A program made the translations under genes and the position numbers. Shown here piece by piece: positions 1 through 5,342 of a stretch of DNA of 5,342 nucleotides (within the stretch, counting starts at the first letter, position 1; every line of letters starts with the position of its first letter). The stretch lies in the NCBI RefSeq assembly GCF_000955955.1, contig NZ_JYJG01000323.1, positions 1 through 5,342 on the forward strand, in the 5' to 3' direction. The notes below the pieces were generated by a model. That model had not been told where the DNA came from. It saw only the letters and a program-made list of their open reading frames with translations, and ran no database searches. The DNA comes from Lentzea aerocolonigenes. GTDB lineage: Bacteria > Actinomycetota > Actinomycetes > Mycobacteriales > Pseudonocardiaceae.

Positions 1-1757
1 AGGTCAACGAGTGGAACTCGGTCGCGAAAGGTCCCCGGCTGGACCTGATGAAGCTGTTCGCCGACGCGGTCCGGGAGCAGGGCCTGAAGCTGCTGGTGGC
101 GATGCACCACGCGTTCAACTACAACGGCTTCTTCGACTTCGCCCCACCGCAGACCGACCCGAGCCTGCGCAAGTTGTACGGCCAGCTGCCGCGTTCCGAG
201 CAGGACGCGTTGTGGCTCGCCAAGCTCAAGGAGGTGGTGGACCGGGCCCGGCCCGACATCCTCTGGCAGGACTTCAGCCTGAACTCGCCTGGCTACTGCT
301 TCAACAGCGGGCCGTGCGCCGTCGGCGAGCGGGAACGGCTGGAGTTCCTGGCGTACTACTACAACCGGGCCGAGGAGTGGGGCAAGGAGGTCGTCGCCAC
401 CTACAAGCACTTCGACCACGGGTTCACCAACAAGGGGCAGGTCGAGGACTACGAGCGCGGCGGCCCGGCCGGCATCGTGACCCCGTACTGGCTCACCGAC
501 GACGCGATCAGCAGCAGCAGCTGGAGCTACACCAAGGGGATCGGCTACTACTCCAGCACGCAGATGATCCACGCGCTGATCGACCGGGTCAGCAAGGGCG
601 GCAACATGCTGCTCAACATCTCGCCCACCCTCGAGGGCACCATCCCGGCCGAACAGCGCGCGGTGCTCGCCGACATCGGCACCTACCTCGGCCGCCTGGG
701 AGAGTCGATCTACGCCACCCGCGCCTGGGACTCCTGCGGGGAGGGGCCGACGAAGATGGGCGGCGGTTCGTTCGTGGCGCCGAAAGTGGGTACTGCCAAG
801 GACATCCGCTTCACCAGGGACAAGGCCTGCCGCGTGGTCTACGCGACGGTGCTGGCCTGGCCGGGGGAGTCGCTGACCATCACCACGCTGTCCAGTGACC
901 GGATCGCGCTGACCGATCTGCGGCGGGTGGAACTGCTGGGCACCAGGACGGTGCTGAGCCACAACCAGGACGCGGCCGGGCTGCACGTCGCGCTGCCGGC
1001 GGCGAAGCCGTTCGAGTCGCCCGCGTACGTCCTGAAACTCACCTTCGGCGACAGGATCCCGGCGCTGAGGCCGGACATCGGCGCCAAGGCGTACACGGAC
1101 CGGAACTACCGGGGCACGGCCGCGACCCTCACCGTCGGCACGTACACCGCGGCTCAGCTCGCGGCCGTGAACCTCGAGCCGAGGACCGTTTCCGCCATCC
1201 TGCCCGCCAACGGGTACGAGGTCCGCGGCTACCGGGAGGACCACCTGGGCGGCAGCAGGTCGACGTTCACCGCGCCGACGCCCGATCTGCGGGCGGCCGG
1301 AGCCGACGACGTCATCGTCTCGATGCGGGTCACGTTCGACGCGACGAAGTGGTTCCGCGTCGTCAACGTGACCAACGGCCTCGCGATGGACGGCGGCGGC
1401 GCGGTCGCGGCCGGCAGCAGGCTGAAGGTCTGGACTCCGGACGACAGCCAGAACCTCCAGTTCCGGGTGGACGACCTCGGTGACGGCTTCTGCACGCTGA
1501 CCAACCGCACCAACGGTTTCGTGGTCGACGGGGCAGGCGCCACAGTGGACGGTGGCAACCCGGTGCAGTCGGCGTACACCGGCGCCGCGAGCCAGCAGTG
1601 GTCGATCACCGACACGGGTGGCGGACTCTTCAAGATCGCGAACCGGGTGACGGGACTCGTCCTCGACAGCGGCGGTCAGGTGGGTTCGGGATCGCCGTTG
1701 AAGGTGTGGACCGACGACGGCAGCCCCAACCTGCGCTGGCAGTTCATGGTGAGCTGA
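1..1757 (+). CDS. alpha-L-fucosidase (GH29) with beta/gamma-crystallin-like and ricin-type lectin domains, 5' partial
   Basis: This is the 3' part of a glycoside hydrolase family 29 enzyme, which releases alpha-L-fucose from glycans with retention of configuration. The frame is open from position 3, so the true start and any signal peptide lie off the left edge; 584 residues are visible. Counting from the Met codon at 48, the GH29 signs are EWNSVAKG just before it, the HH pair at residues 20-21, PDILWQD at 69-75 and the SKGGNMLLNISP stretch at 182-193. D75 is the expected catalytic nucleophile (codon 270-272). A beta-sandwich region follows to about 335. Residues 346-428 resemble a beta/gamma-crystallin domain, with Y-x4-Y-x-G at 349-356 and Y-x4-L-x-G at 395-402. 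Residues 432-569 form a ricin-B-like lectin domain of three repeats, with QQW at 516-518 and NLRWQF at 561-566. Inference: a secreted enzyme whose lectin part holds it on polysaccharide. The GH29 call is firm; the accessory domains are recognised by pattern. Confidence 0.93.
   Translation, partial: VNEWNSVAKGPRLDLMKLFADAVREQGLKLLVAMHHAFNYNGFFDFAPPQTDPSLRKLYGQLPRSEQDALWLAKLKEVVDRARPDILWQDFSLNSPGYCFNSGPCAVGERERLEFLAYYYNRAEEWGKEVVATYKHFDHGFTNKGQVEDYERGGPAGIVTPYWLTDDAISSSSWSYTKGIGYYSSTQMIHALIDRVSKGGNMLLNISPTLEGTIPAEQRAVLADIGTYLGRLGESIYATRAWDSCGEGPTKMGGGSFVAPKVGTAKDIRFTRDKACRVVYATVLAWPGESLTITTLSSDRIALTDLRRVELLGTRTVLSHNQDAAGLHVALPAAKPFESPAYVLKLTFGDRIPALRPDIGAKAYTDRNYRGTAATLTVGTYTAAQLAAVNLEPRTVSAILPANGYEVRGYREDHLGGSRSTFTAPTPDLRAAGADDVIVSMRVTFDATKWFRVVNVTNGLAMDGGGAVAAGSRLKVWTPDDSQNLQFRVDDLGDGFCTLTNRTNGFVVDGAGATVDGGNPVQSAYTGAASQQWSITDTGGGLFKIANRVTGLVLDSGGQVGSGSPLKVWTDDGSPNLRWQFMVS
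1080..1331 (+). other. beta/gamma-crystallin-like domain within the fucosidase
   Basis: The encoded segment has two Greek-key signatures of the form aromatic-x4-hydrophobic-x-Gly (YTDRNYRG and YREDHLGG). Each is followed by a stretch where the family's calcium motif, (N/D)(N/D)xx(S/T)S, should lie. The second reads DDVIVS, which is nearly canonical but has V where S/T is usual. The first reads EPRTVS and is degenerate. Calcium binding is therefore possible at one site at most. In secreted actinobacterial enzymes such domains are accessory stability or binding modules; that role is inferred here. Confidence 0.65.
1335..1754 (+). other. ricin-type (beta-trefoil) carbohydrate-binding domain at the C-terminus of the fucosidase
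   Basis: About 140 residues fall into three related repeats, each beginning with a V/I-x-N-x-x-(T)NG or similar phrase (VVNVTNGLAMDGG, LTNRTNGFVVDG, IANRVTGLVLDSGG). Each repeat ends in a Q-x-W-like element: NLQF, then SQQWSI, then NLRWQF. This is the pattern of the RICIN-like lectin fold common as a carbohydrate-binding module in secreted actinobacterial hydrolases. The sugar specificity cannot be read from the sequence. Confidence 0.85.
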
Positions 1758-1767
1758 CGAACCCTTC

Positions 1768-1795
1768 TTCGATACACGGGTGTATCCGATACACT
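1768..1795 (+). promoter_or_regulatory. possible promoter of the TetR operon, embedded in the operator
   Basis: TACACT at 1790-1795 matches the -10 consensus at four of six positions. TTCGAT at 1768-1773 stands 16 bases upstream but is a poor -35. Transcription would start near 1801, giving a leader of roughly 18 bases, and a repressor on either palindrome would cover these elements. The match is weak, as is usual for actinobacterial promoters, so the call rests mainly on position. Confidence 0.3.
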
Positions 1796-1803
1796 CGTGT
1801 ATC
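1771..1803. promoter_or_regulatory. probable TetR operator: two tandem perfect 16-bp palindromes
   Basis: GATACACGGGTGTATC (1771-1786) and GATACACTCGTGTATC (1788-1803) are each perfect palindromes with 7-bp arms and a 2-bp centre, separated by a single C. The arms are identical in both copies while the centres differ (GG and TC), as expected if only the half-sites are read by a protein. The two inner half-sites also form a third dyad, GTGTATCCGATACAC (1780-1794). The array begins 14 bases after the fucosidase stop and ends 4 bases before the Shine-Dalgarno of the TetR gene. The natural reading is an operator through which the adjacent TetR-family protein represses its own operon. Binding by this particular protein is inferred from position and symmetry. 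Confidence 0.8.
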
Positions 1804-1807
1804 GAAC

Positions 1808-1813
1808 AGGAGG
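1808..1813 (+). promoter_or_regulatory. ribosome binding site that sets the TetR start
   Basis: AGGAGG is a full Shine-Dalgarno match, 5 bases before GTG 1819-1821. It decides the start: the GTG at 1780 lies inside the operator with no ribosome site, and the GTG at 1813 overlaps the Shine-Dalgarno itself. Confidence 0.85.
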
Positions 1814-1818
1814 TGTGC

Positions 1819-2430
1819 GTGGTCACCAAGCGGCGGATCGAGACGCGGCAGCGGCTGCTGGAGTCGGCGCTCGCCGTGTTCGCCGAGGAGGGTTTCGGCC
1901 GGTCCACCGTCGAGCAGGTGTGCGCACGTGCCGGCTACTCGCGGGGCGCGTTCTACTCGAACTTCGAGACGCTGGACGAGCTCTTCCTCGCCGTGTGGGA
2001 GCAGCGGTCGGCCGAGTTGATCAGCCGCATGCGGGAGGCGTTCGAGGACTTCCGGCACGACGCCGCCGCTGACGTCGACGACGTCGTCGCGCATCTGCTG
2101 CGGGCTGTCCCGATGGACGAGGAGTGGTTCCGCGTGAGCGCGGAGTTCACCGCCCACGCGCTGCGCTACCCCGAGCTGCGGCAGGTGATCGTCGAGCGCG
2201 AACGAGCGATCGCGGCGTCGACCGCGCCGTTCCTGCTGGCCGCTCTGGCCGGGATCGGACGCACCGCGCCGGATCCCGGCGCGCTCGGGCAGGCACTGGT
2301 CGCGGTGCACGACGGGACCGCGCTGCAGTGCCTGAGCGAACCCGGCAACCCGGAGCCCTGGCGGCGGCGTGCCGCCCTGTTCAGCCATGTCATCACCGCG
2401 TACAGCGTCGAAAGCAAGGAGCAGTCATGA
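1819..2430 (+). CDS. TetR/AcrR-family transcriptional repressor
   Basis: This 203-residue protein has the usual length and layout of TetR-family repressors, which bind palindromic operators as dimers and let go when a small ligand enters the C-terminal domain. The N-terminal DNA-binding domain spans about residues 5-52: a first helix RQRLLESALAVFAEEGF, then the helix-turn-helix STVEQVCARAGYSRGAFYSNF at 29-49, which includes the hallmark G-x-FY-x-(H/N)F. The C-terminal two thirds are helical and acidic, and do not reveal the ligand. The GTG start is chosen from the AGGAGG site 5 bases upstream. The stop overlaps the next gene's start by 4 bases (ATGA), so the repressor is translationally coupled to the dehydrogenase it probably controls. 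Paired palindromes just upstream point to autorepression. The family call is firm; target and ligand are unknown. Confidence 0.93.
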   Translation: MVTKRRIETRQRLLESALAVFAEEGFGRSTVEQVCARAGYSRGAFYSNFETLDELFLAVWEQRSAELISRMREAFEDFRHDAAADVDDVVAHLLRAVPMDEEWFRVSAEFTAHALRYPELRQVIVERERAIAASTAPFLLAALAGIGRTAPDPGALGQALVAVHDGTALQCLSEPGNPEPWRRRAALFSHVITAYSVESKEQS

Positions 2431-4091
2431 CCTACGAAGCCGACGTGATCGTGGTTGGTGCCGGGCTCGCGGGCCTCGTCGCGACCTACGAGCTCACCAA
2501 GGCCGGGCGCCGCGTGCTGGTCGTCGAGCAGGAGAACCGCGCGAACCTCGGCGGTCAGGCGTTCTGGTCGCTCGGCGGGCTCTTCCTGGTCGACAGCCCC
2601 GAACAGCGCCGCAACGGCATCAAGGACTCCTACGCCCTCGCCCTGCAGGACTGGCTGGGCTCCGCCGGGTTCGACCGCGACGACGAGGACCACTGGGCAC
2701 GGCAGTGGGCGGAGGCCTACGTGCGGTTCGCCGCGACCCAGAAGCGGCAGTACCTGCGTGATCTGGGACTGCGGTTCACGCCTCTGGTCGGGTGGGCCGA
2801 GCGGGGCGGCGGGCTGGCCGACGGTCACGGCAACTCGGTGCCGCGCTTCCACCTGACCTGGGGCACCGGGCCGGAGGTCGTGCGGGTGTTCCTCGAGCCG
2901 GTGCTGGACGCCGAACGCCGCGGGCTGGTCCGGTTCGCGTTCCGCCACCAGGTCGACGAGCTCGTCGTCGAGAACGGTGCCGCCGTCGGGGTTCGCGGCA
3001 GCGTCCTCGAACCGTCCGACCTGGAGCGTGGCAAGGCGTCCTCACGGGAGGTCGTGGACAGCTTCGAACTGCGGGCGAAAGCGGTGGTCGTGACGTCCGG
3101 CGGGATCGGGCACAACCACGACCTGATTCGCGCCAACTGGCCGGCCGACCGCCTCGGCAAGTGCCCGGAGACCATGATCTCCGGGGTGCCCGCGCACGTC
3201 GACGGGCGGATGCTCGCGGTGAGCGAGAAGGCCGGCGCGAACCTGGTCAACCGCGACCGGATGTGGCACTACACCGAGGGACTGCACAACTGGGACCCGA
3301 TCTGGCCGGACCACGCGATCCGGATCATCCCCGGCCCGTCCTCGATGTGGTTCGACGCCACCGGAAAGCGGCTCCCCGCACCGAACTTCCCCGGCTTCGA
3401 CACCAACGGCTCGATGAAGGCGATCCTCTCGACCGGCTACGACTACTCGTGGTTCGTGCTGAACCAGACGATCATCGGTCGCGAGTTCGTGCTCTCGGGT
3501 TCCGAGCAGAACCCCGACATCACCGGCAAGGACCTCCGCAAAACGCTCACCAGCCGCAGTGGCAAGGATGCACCCGGCCCGGTCGAGGCCTTCAAGAAGC
3601 ACGGCGTGGACTTCGTCGTCGCGGGCACCGTCGGGGAACTCGTCGCCGGCATGAACAAGATCGGGCGCGGCCCGCTGCTCGACCCGGCGGAGCTCGAGCG
3701 CCAGATCGTCGCGCGCGACCGCGAGACCGGCAACAACTTCTCCAAGGACCTCCAGCTGATGGCCATCGGCAACGCCCGCCGCGGCCTGGGCGACCGGCTG
3801 GTGCGGGTCGCCAAGCCGCACCGGATCCTCGACCCCGCGCACGGCCCGTTGATCGCGGTCCGGCTCAACATCCTGACCCGCAAGACGCTGGGCGGCATCC
3901 AGACCAACCTCGACTCGCAGGCGCTGCACACCGACGGCACGCCGTTCCCCGGCCTGTACGCCGCGGGTGAGGTCGCCGGCTTCGGAGGCGGCGGCGTGCA
4001 CGGCTACAACGCGTTGGAAGGCACGTTCCTGGGCGGCTGCATCTTCTCCGGCCGCGCAGCTGGCCGTGCCCTCGTTCGATCGCTGGCCTGA
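2427..4091 (+). CDS. FAD-binding dehydrogenase of the fumarate reductase / 3-ketosteroid dehydrogenase superfamily
   Basis: This 554-residue flavoprotein carries the N-terminal Rossmann motif VIVVGAGLAGLVATYEL (residues 7-23), followed by the ribose-binding acid in LVVEQE (E34/E36 region). The C-terminal FAD signature GLYAAGEVAGFGGGGVHGYN runs from residue 509 to 528. TRKTLGGIQTNLDS at 484-497 is typical of the group usually annotated only as 'FAD-binding dehydrogenase', whose members are about 550 residues long. Such enzymes oxidise or reduce a C-C bond next to a carbonyl or carboxyl group; the substrate here is unknown. Where 3-ketosteroid dehydrogenases have an active-site Tyr pair after GP, this protein has GPLIAV (473-478), so a true steroid delta-1-dehydrogenase is unlikely (inference from memory of the family). 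AAGGAG at 2416-2421 is 5 bases before the ATG. No signal peptide is seen; it is probably cytoplasmic. It sits between the TetR gene (4-base overlap) and the MBL hydrolase (1-base overlap). Confidence 0.92.
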   Translation: MTYEADVIVVGAGLAGLVATYELTKAGRRVLVVEQENRANLGGQAFWSLGGLFLVDSPEQRRNGIKDSYALALQDWLGSAGFDRDDEDHWARQWAEAYVRFAATQKRQYLRDLGLRFTPLVGWAERGGGLADGHGNSVPRFHLTWGTGPEVVRVFLEPVLDAERRGLVRFAFRHQVDELVVENGAAVGVRGSVLEPSDLERGKASSREVVDSFELRAKAVVVTSGGIGHNHDLIRANWPADRLGKCPETMISGVPAHVDGRMLAVSEKAGANLVNRDRMWHYTEGLHNWDPIWPDHAIRIIPGPSSMWFDATGKRLPAPNFPGFDTNGSMKAILSTGYDYSWFVLNQTIIGREFVLSGSEQNPDITGKDLRKTLTSRSGKDAPGPVEAFKKHGVDFVVAGTVGELVAGMNKIGRGPLLDPAELERQIVARDRETGNNFSKDLQLMAIGNARRGLGDRLVRVAKPHRILDPAHGPLIAVRLNILTRKTLGGIQTNLDSQALHTDGTPFPGLYAAGEVAGFGGGGVHGYNALEGTFLGGCIFSGRAAGRALVRSLA

Positions 4092-4934
4092 TGGCCGTTC
4101 GAGCCACTTTCTTCGGGACGTCGTCGGTGCACGTCACCGACGGCGTGTCCGGAATCCTCGTCGACGGCTTCTTCACCAGGCCGTCACTGTTCCGGGTCGC
4201 CCTCGGGCGCCCCATCGCTCCCTCTTCGAGAGTCATCGCCGCCACTCTCGCCCGAGGCGGTGTCGAGCACCTCGACGCGGTGTTCGTCGCGCATTCCCAC
4301 TACGACCACGTCCTGGACGCTCCGGAGGTCGTTCGGCGCGTCGGCGGCGTCCTGCACGGCTCGGAGTCGACGCTGAACGTAGGCCGCGGAGCCGGCCTTC
4401 GCGAACAGTCGATGAAACGGGTCAGCGACGGTTCCACACATAGGTTCGGGGAGTTCACCGTCCGGGTCTTCGAAGGCGTGCACAGCCCGGGCGACAGGTA
4501 TCCGGGCTCGATCGACGAGCCGCTCGTACCGCCGGCCAAGCCGAGCGCCTACCGCACCGGCGGCTGCTACTCGTTCCTCATCGAGCATCCGACCGGCACG
4601 ATCCTGGTCCACCACGAGCGCCGGCTTCGTCCCGCACAAGTTCGACGGTCTGGACGTCGACCTGCTCTACCTCGGCATCGGCGCACTCGGCGCGCAACCC
4701 GCGCAGTTCCAGGACGACTACTGGCGCCACACCGTCGAGGCCACCCGCCCCGGCCTCGTCATCCCCGTGCACTGGGACAACTTCTTCCGCCCTCTCGGCA
4801 AGGAGCTGCGTCCGCTGCCGCGGGTCATGGACAAGTTCGCCAGGACCAGGGAAATGCTCGACCGCAAGAGCGCCGCGTCCGGCCTTCCTGTGCGTTTCCA
4901 GCAGCCGTACGACGTGATCACCCCGTTCGGCTGA
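4091..4934 (+). pseudogene. MBL-fold metallo-hydrolase, frameshifted near 4613
   Basis: This is a metallo-beta-lactamase-fold hydrolase of the UlaG-like broad group (COG2220-type). HSHYDH at residues 68-73 is the metal-binding HxHxDH motif. Translation from ATG 4091 is family-like up to ILVH at residue 174 (ends 4612). The same frame then turns into an Arg/Pro-rich shadow that does not stop until 5071. Skipping one base at about 4613 restores the family sequence TSAGFVPHKFDGLDVDLLYL and later IPVHWDNFFRP, ending at TGA 4932-4934. The repaired protein would have 280 residues, a normal length. Either one extra base or two missing bases would explain it. There is no slippery heptamer, no internal start and no Shine-Dalgarno for the second half, so it is a recent pseudogene or a sequencing error rather than obvious programmed frameshifting. 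The start overlaps the dehydrogenase stop (TGATG) with no clear ribosome site, so translation is coupled. The function is presumably hydrolysis of a small metabolite linked to the dehydrogenase reaction. Confidence 0.85.
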
Positions 4935-4950
4935 CCTCGGGCATCCTCAG

Positions 4951-4995
4951 GCGATGGGGCCGCCCCCGGAAGTTGTTCCGAAACGGCCCCATCGC
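4951..4995 (+). terminator. strong hairpin, likely terminator of the TetR-dehydrogenase-hydrolase operon
   Basis: GCGATGGGGCCG (4951-4962) pairs perfectly with CGGCCCCATCGC (4984-4995). Inside this 12-bp stem, CGGAA (4967-4971) and TTCCG (4976-4980) form a second 5-bp stem closed by the tetraloop GTTG, so a small internal loop separates two stacked helices. It starts 17 bases after the hydrolase stop. No T-run follows, which is common for actinobacterial terminators. It also lies between two gene ends that face each other (4934 on plus, 5002 on minus) and could stop transcription from both sides. Confidence 0.75.
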
Positions 4996-5001
4996 GACCT
5001 G

Positions 5002-5150
5002 TCACGTCTGGTCGGACCACCACTTCTGGGCGGCCTCGCCGAGGGTGAAGATCGAGTCGCGGTACGGGTAGCGTCCGTTTAGCGCCGCGGGTCTTCGGGT
5101 TCGATCCCGGTGCGGTAGTGCTTCGTCCAGTAGGAAATGCCAGCTATGCA
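5002..5150 (-). pseudogene. C-terminal remnant of an unrecognised protein, frameshifted
   Basis: Reading the minus strand leftwards to TGA at 5004-5002 gives a protein-like tail, NGRYPYRDSIFTLGEAA, followed by QKWWSDQT. Nearly every codon in it ends in G or C. This frame loses its coding look upstream of about 5080. The adjacent minus frame carries the natural continuation, GISYWTKHYRTGIEPEDPRR, ending at a TAA (5081-5079). Joining the two needs one missing or two extra bases near 5079-5084. Upstream of about 5136 the codons become atypical (ATA, GCT, ATT), and the frame stops at TAA 5171-5169, so the gene is also cut at its 5' side. No start codon or ribosome site is present. I do not recognise the family. 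The left edge of homology is uncertain by 10-20 bases. Confidence 0.6.
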
Positions 5151-5158
5151 GTCGCCGC

Positions 5159-5177
5159 AACCCGCTGATTAAGAGTC
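5159..5177 (-). other. probable tRNA-Lys(CTT) fragment (anticodon loop to variable loop), possible attachment-site scar
   Basis: The minus strand reads GACTCTTAATCAGCGGGTT. From memory this equals the anticodon loop (anticodon CTT), the 3' half of the anticodon stem and the variable loop of actinobacterial tRNA-Lys genes. The 5' side of the anticodon stem is not kept beyond GA, no D-arm precedes it, and no T-arm follows, so it is not a functional tRNA. Short tRNA pieces centred on the anticodon loop are typical crossover sites for tyrosine integrases. It sits about 10-20 bases beyond the broken end of the minus-strand gene remnant, which fits a recombination junction. The match is recalled, not searched. 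Confidence 0.45.
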
Positions 5178-5342
5178 CTCGGGTGGCCCTCGACGGTGGT
5201 GTCGGCTGATGTCAGCGGATGCTGTTTCCGCACGTCAAGTGCAGGATCCAGTGGCCACGCCTGCCGCTCGATGTCAGTCTGTGTCGTCGCAGGTCAGCGT
5301 TCTCGGGCCCGTCACGGGCTCGCATTCCGGGGTTCTGCAGGA
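5178..5342. other. apparently non-coding right end
   Basis: No gene is supported in these 165 bases. Short open frames exist on both strands, but none has a ribosome site, family-like residues or convincing third-position GC. The octamer GATGTCAG occurs at 5208-5215 and again at 5270-5277. A hairpin with an 8-bp stem (one G-T pair) and a 3-base loop TCA lies at 5304-5322. Neither can be given a role from the sequence alone. Confidence 0.5.
5304..5322. repeat. short GC-rich hairpin
   Basis: CGGGCCCG, TCA and CGGGCTCG form a stem of 8 pairs with one G-T wobble and a 3-base loop. It could be a weak terminator or a chance structure in GC-rich DNA. No T-run follows on either strand. Confidence 0.3.

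Noticed and set aside
1780..1818. Upstream GTG start for the TetR gene giving 13 extra residues
   Set aside because: It lies inside the palindromic operator with no ribosome site; the GTG at 1819 has AGGAGG 5 bases before it and gives a standard TetR N-terminus.
3042..4001. Long minus-strand open frame opposite the dehydrogenase (and similar ones at 1744-2388 and 2166-2948)
   Set aside because: They mirror strongly supported plus-strand genes, show no family features, and arise from high third-position GC.
2427..4091. Naming the dehydrogenase a 3-ketosteroid delta-1-dehydrogenase (KstD)
   Set aside because: The FAD motifs fit the superfamily, but the Tyr residues expected after GP in the active-site region are L and I here, and no steroid genes are nearby.
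4613..5071. In-frame extension of the hydrolase to a 326-residue protein
   Set aside because: The extension is Arg/Pro-rich shadow sequence that runs through the terminator hairpin, while the neighbouring frame carries the family sequence and a natural stop.
5098..5112. GGGTTCGATCCCGG on the plus strand, resembling a tRNA T-arm
   Set aside because: The stem does not pair properly over five bases with a 7-base loop, no other tRNA arms are nearby, and the minus strand here reads as codons of the protein remnant.
5212..5325. Minus-strand 37-residue open frame
   Set aside because: No ribosome site and no recognisable protein features; a chance frame in GC-rich DNA.
5209..5342. Plus-strand open frame from ATG 5209 or GTG 5281, with VSVLGPVTG resembling the start of a SARP-type regulator
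   Set aside because: No ribosome site, poor third-position GC before 5281, and too few residues before the window ends to support a family.

Overview
The window is very GC-rich, with G or C at most third codon positions, GTG starts and tightly packed genes. Together with the gene families present this suggests a soil actinomycete, most likely of the Amycolatopsis / Lentzea / Saccharothrix group; the genus is an inference from style, not from a marker gene.

Layout. (1) Positions 1-1757 (+) hold the 3' part of a modular alpha-L-fucosidase: a GH29 catalytic domain, then a beta/gamma-crystallin-like domain, then a ricin-type lectin domain. Its N-terminus lies off the left edge. (2) Positions 1771-1803 hold a compact operator of four identical 7-bp half-sites forming two perfect 16-bp palindromes. 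It lies directly before a TetR-family repressor (1819-2430). (3) The repressor overlaps a FAD-dependent dehydrogenase (2427-4091) by 4 bases (ATGA), and that gene overlaps a metallo-beta-lactamase-fold hydrolase (4091-4934) by 1 base (TGATG). These three read as one translationally coupled, probably self-repressed operon. The substrate is unknown. An oxidoreductase plus an MBL-type hydrolase under a TetR repressor suits inducible breakdown or detoxification of a small organic molecule. (4) The hydrolase reading frame is broken near 4613, so as written the last gene is a pseudogene or contains a sequence error. (5) A strong hairpin at 4951-4995 closes the operon.

Right end (4996-5342). Nothing intact is seen here. 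On the minus strand lies the C-terminal tail of an unrecognised protein (from about 5150 down to 5002), also frameshifted, near 5082. Just beyond its broken end, at 5159-5177, is a 19-base stretch that matches, from memory, the anticodon-loop region of an actinobacterial tRNA-Lys(CTT). The rest, 5178-5342, has no convincing gene. This end looks like a recombination or decay scar next to an otherwise ordinary operon.

I found no clearly novel multi-gene system. The best leads are the tRNA-fragment/gene-remnant junction, the four-half-site operator, and the two frameshifts within 500 bases of each other.
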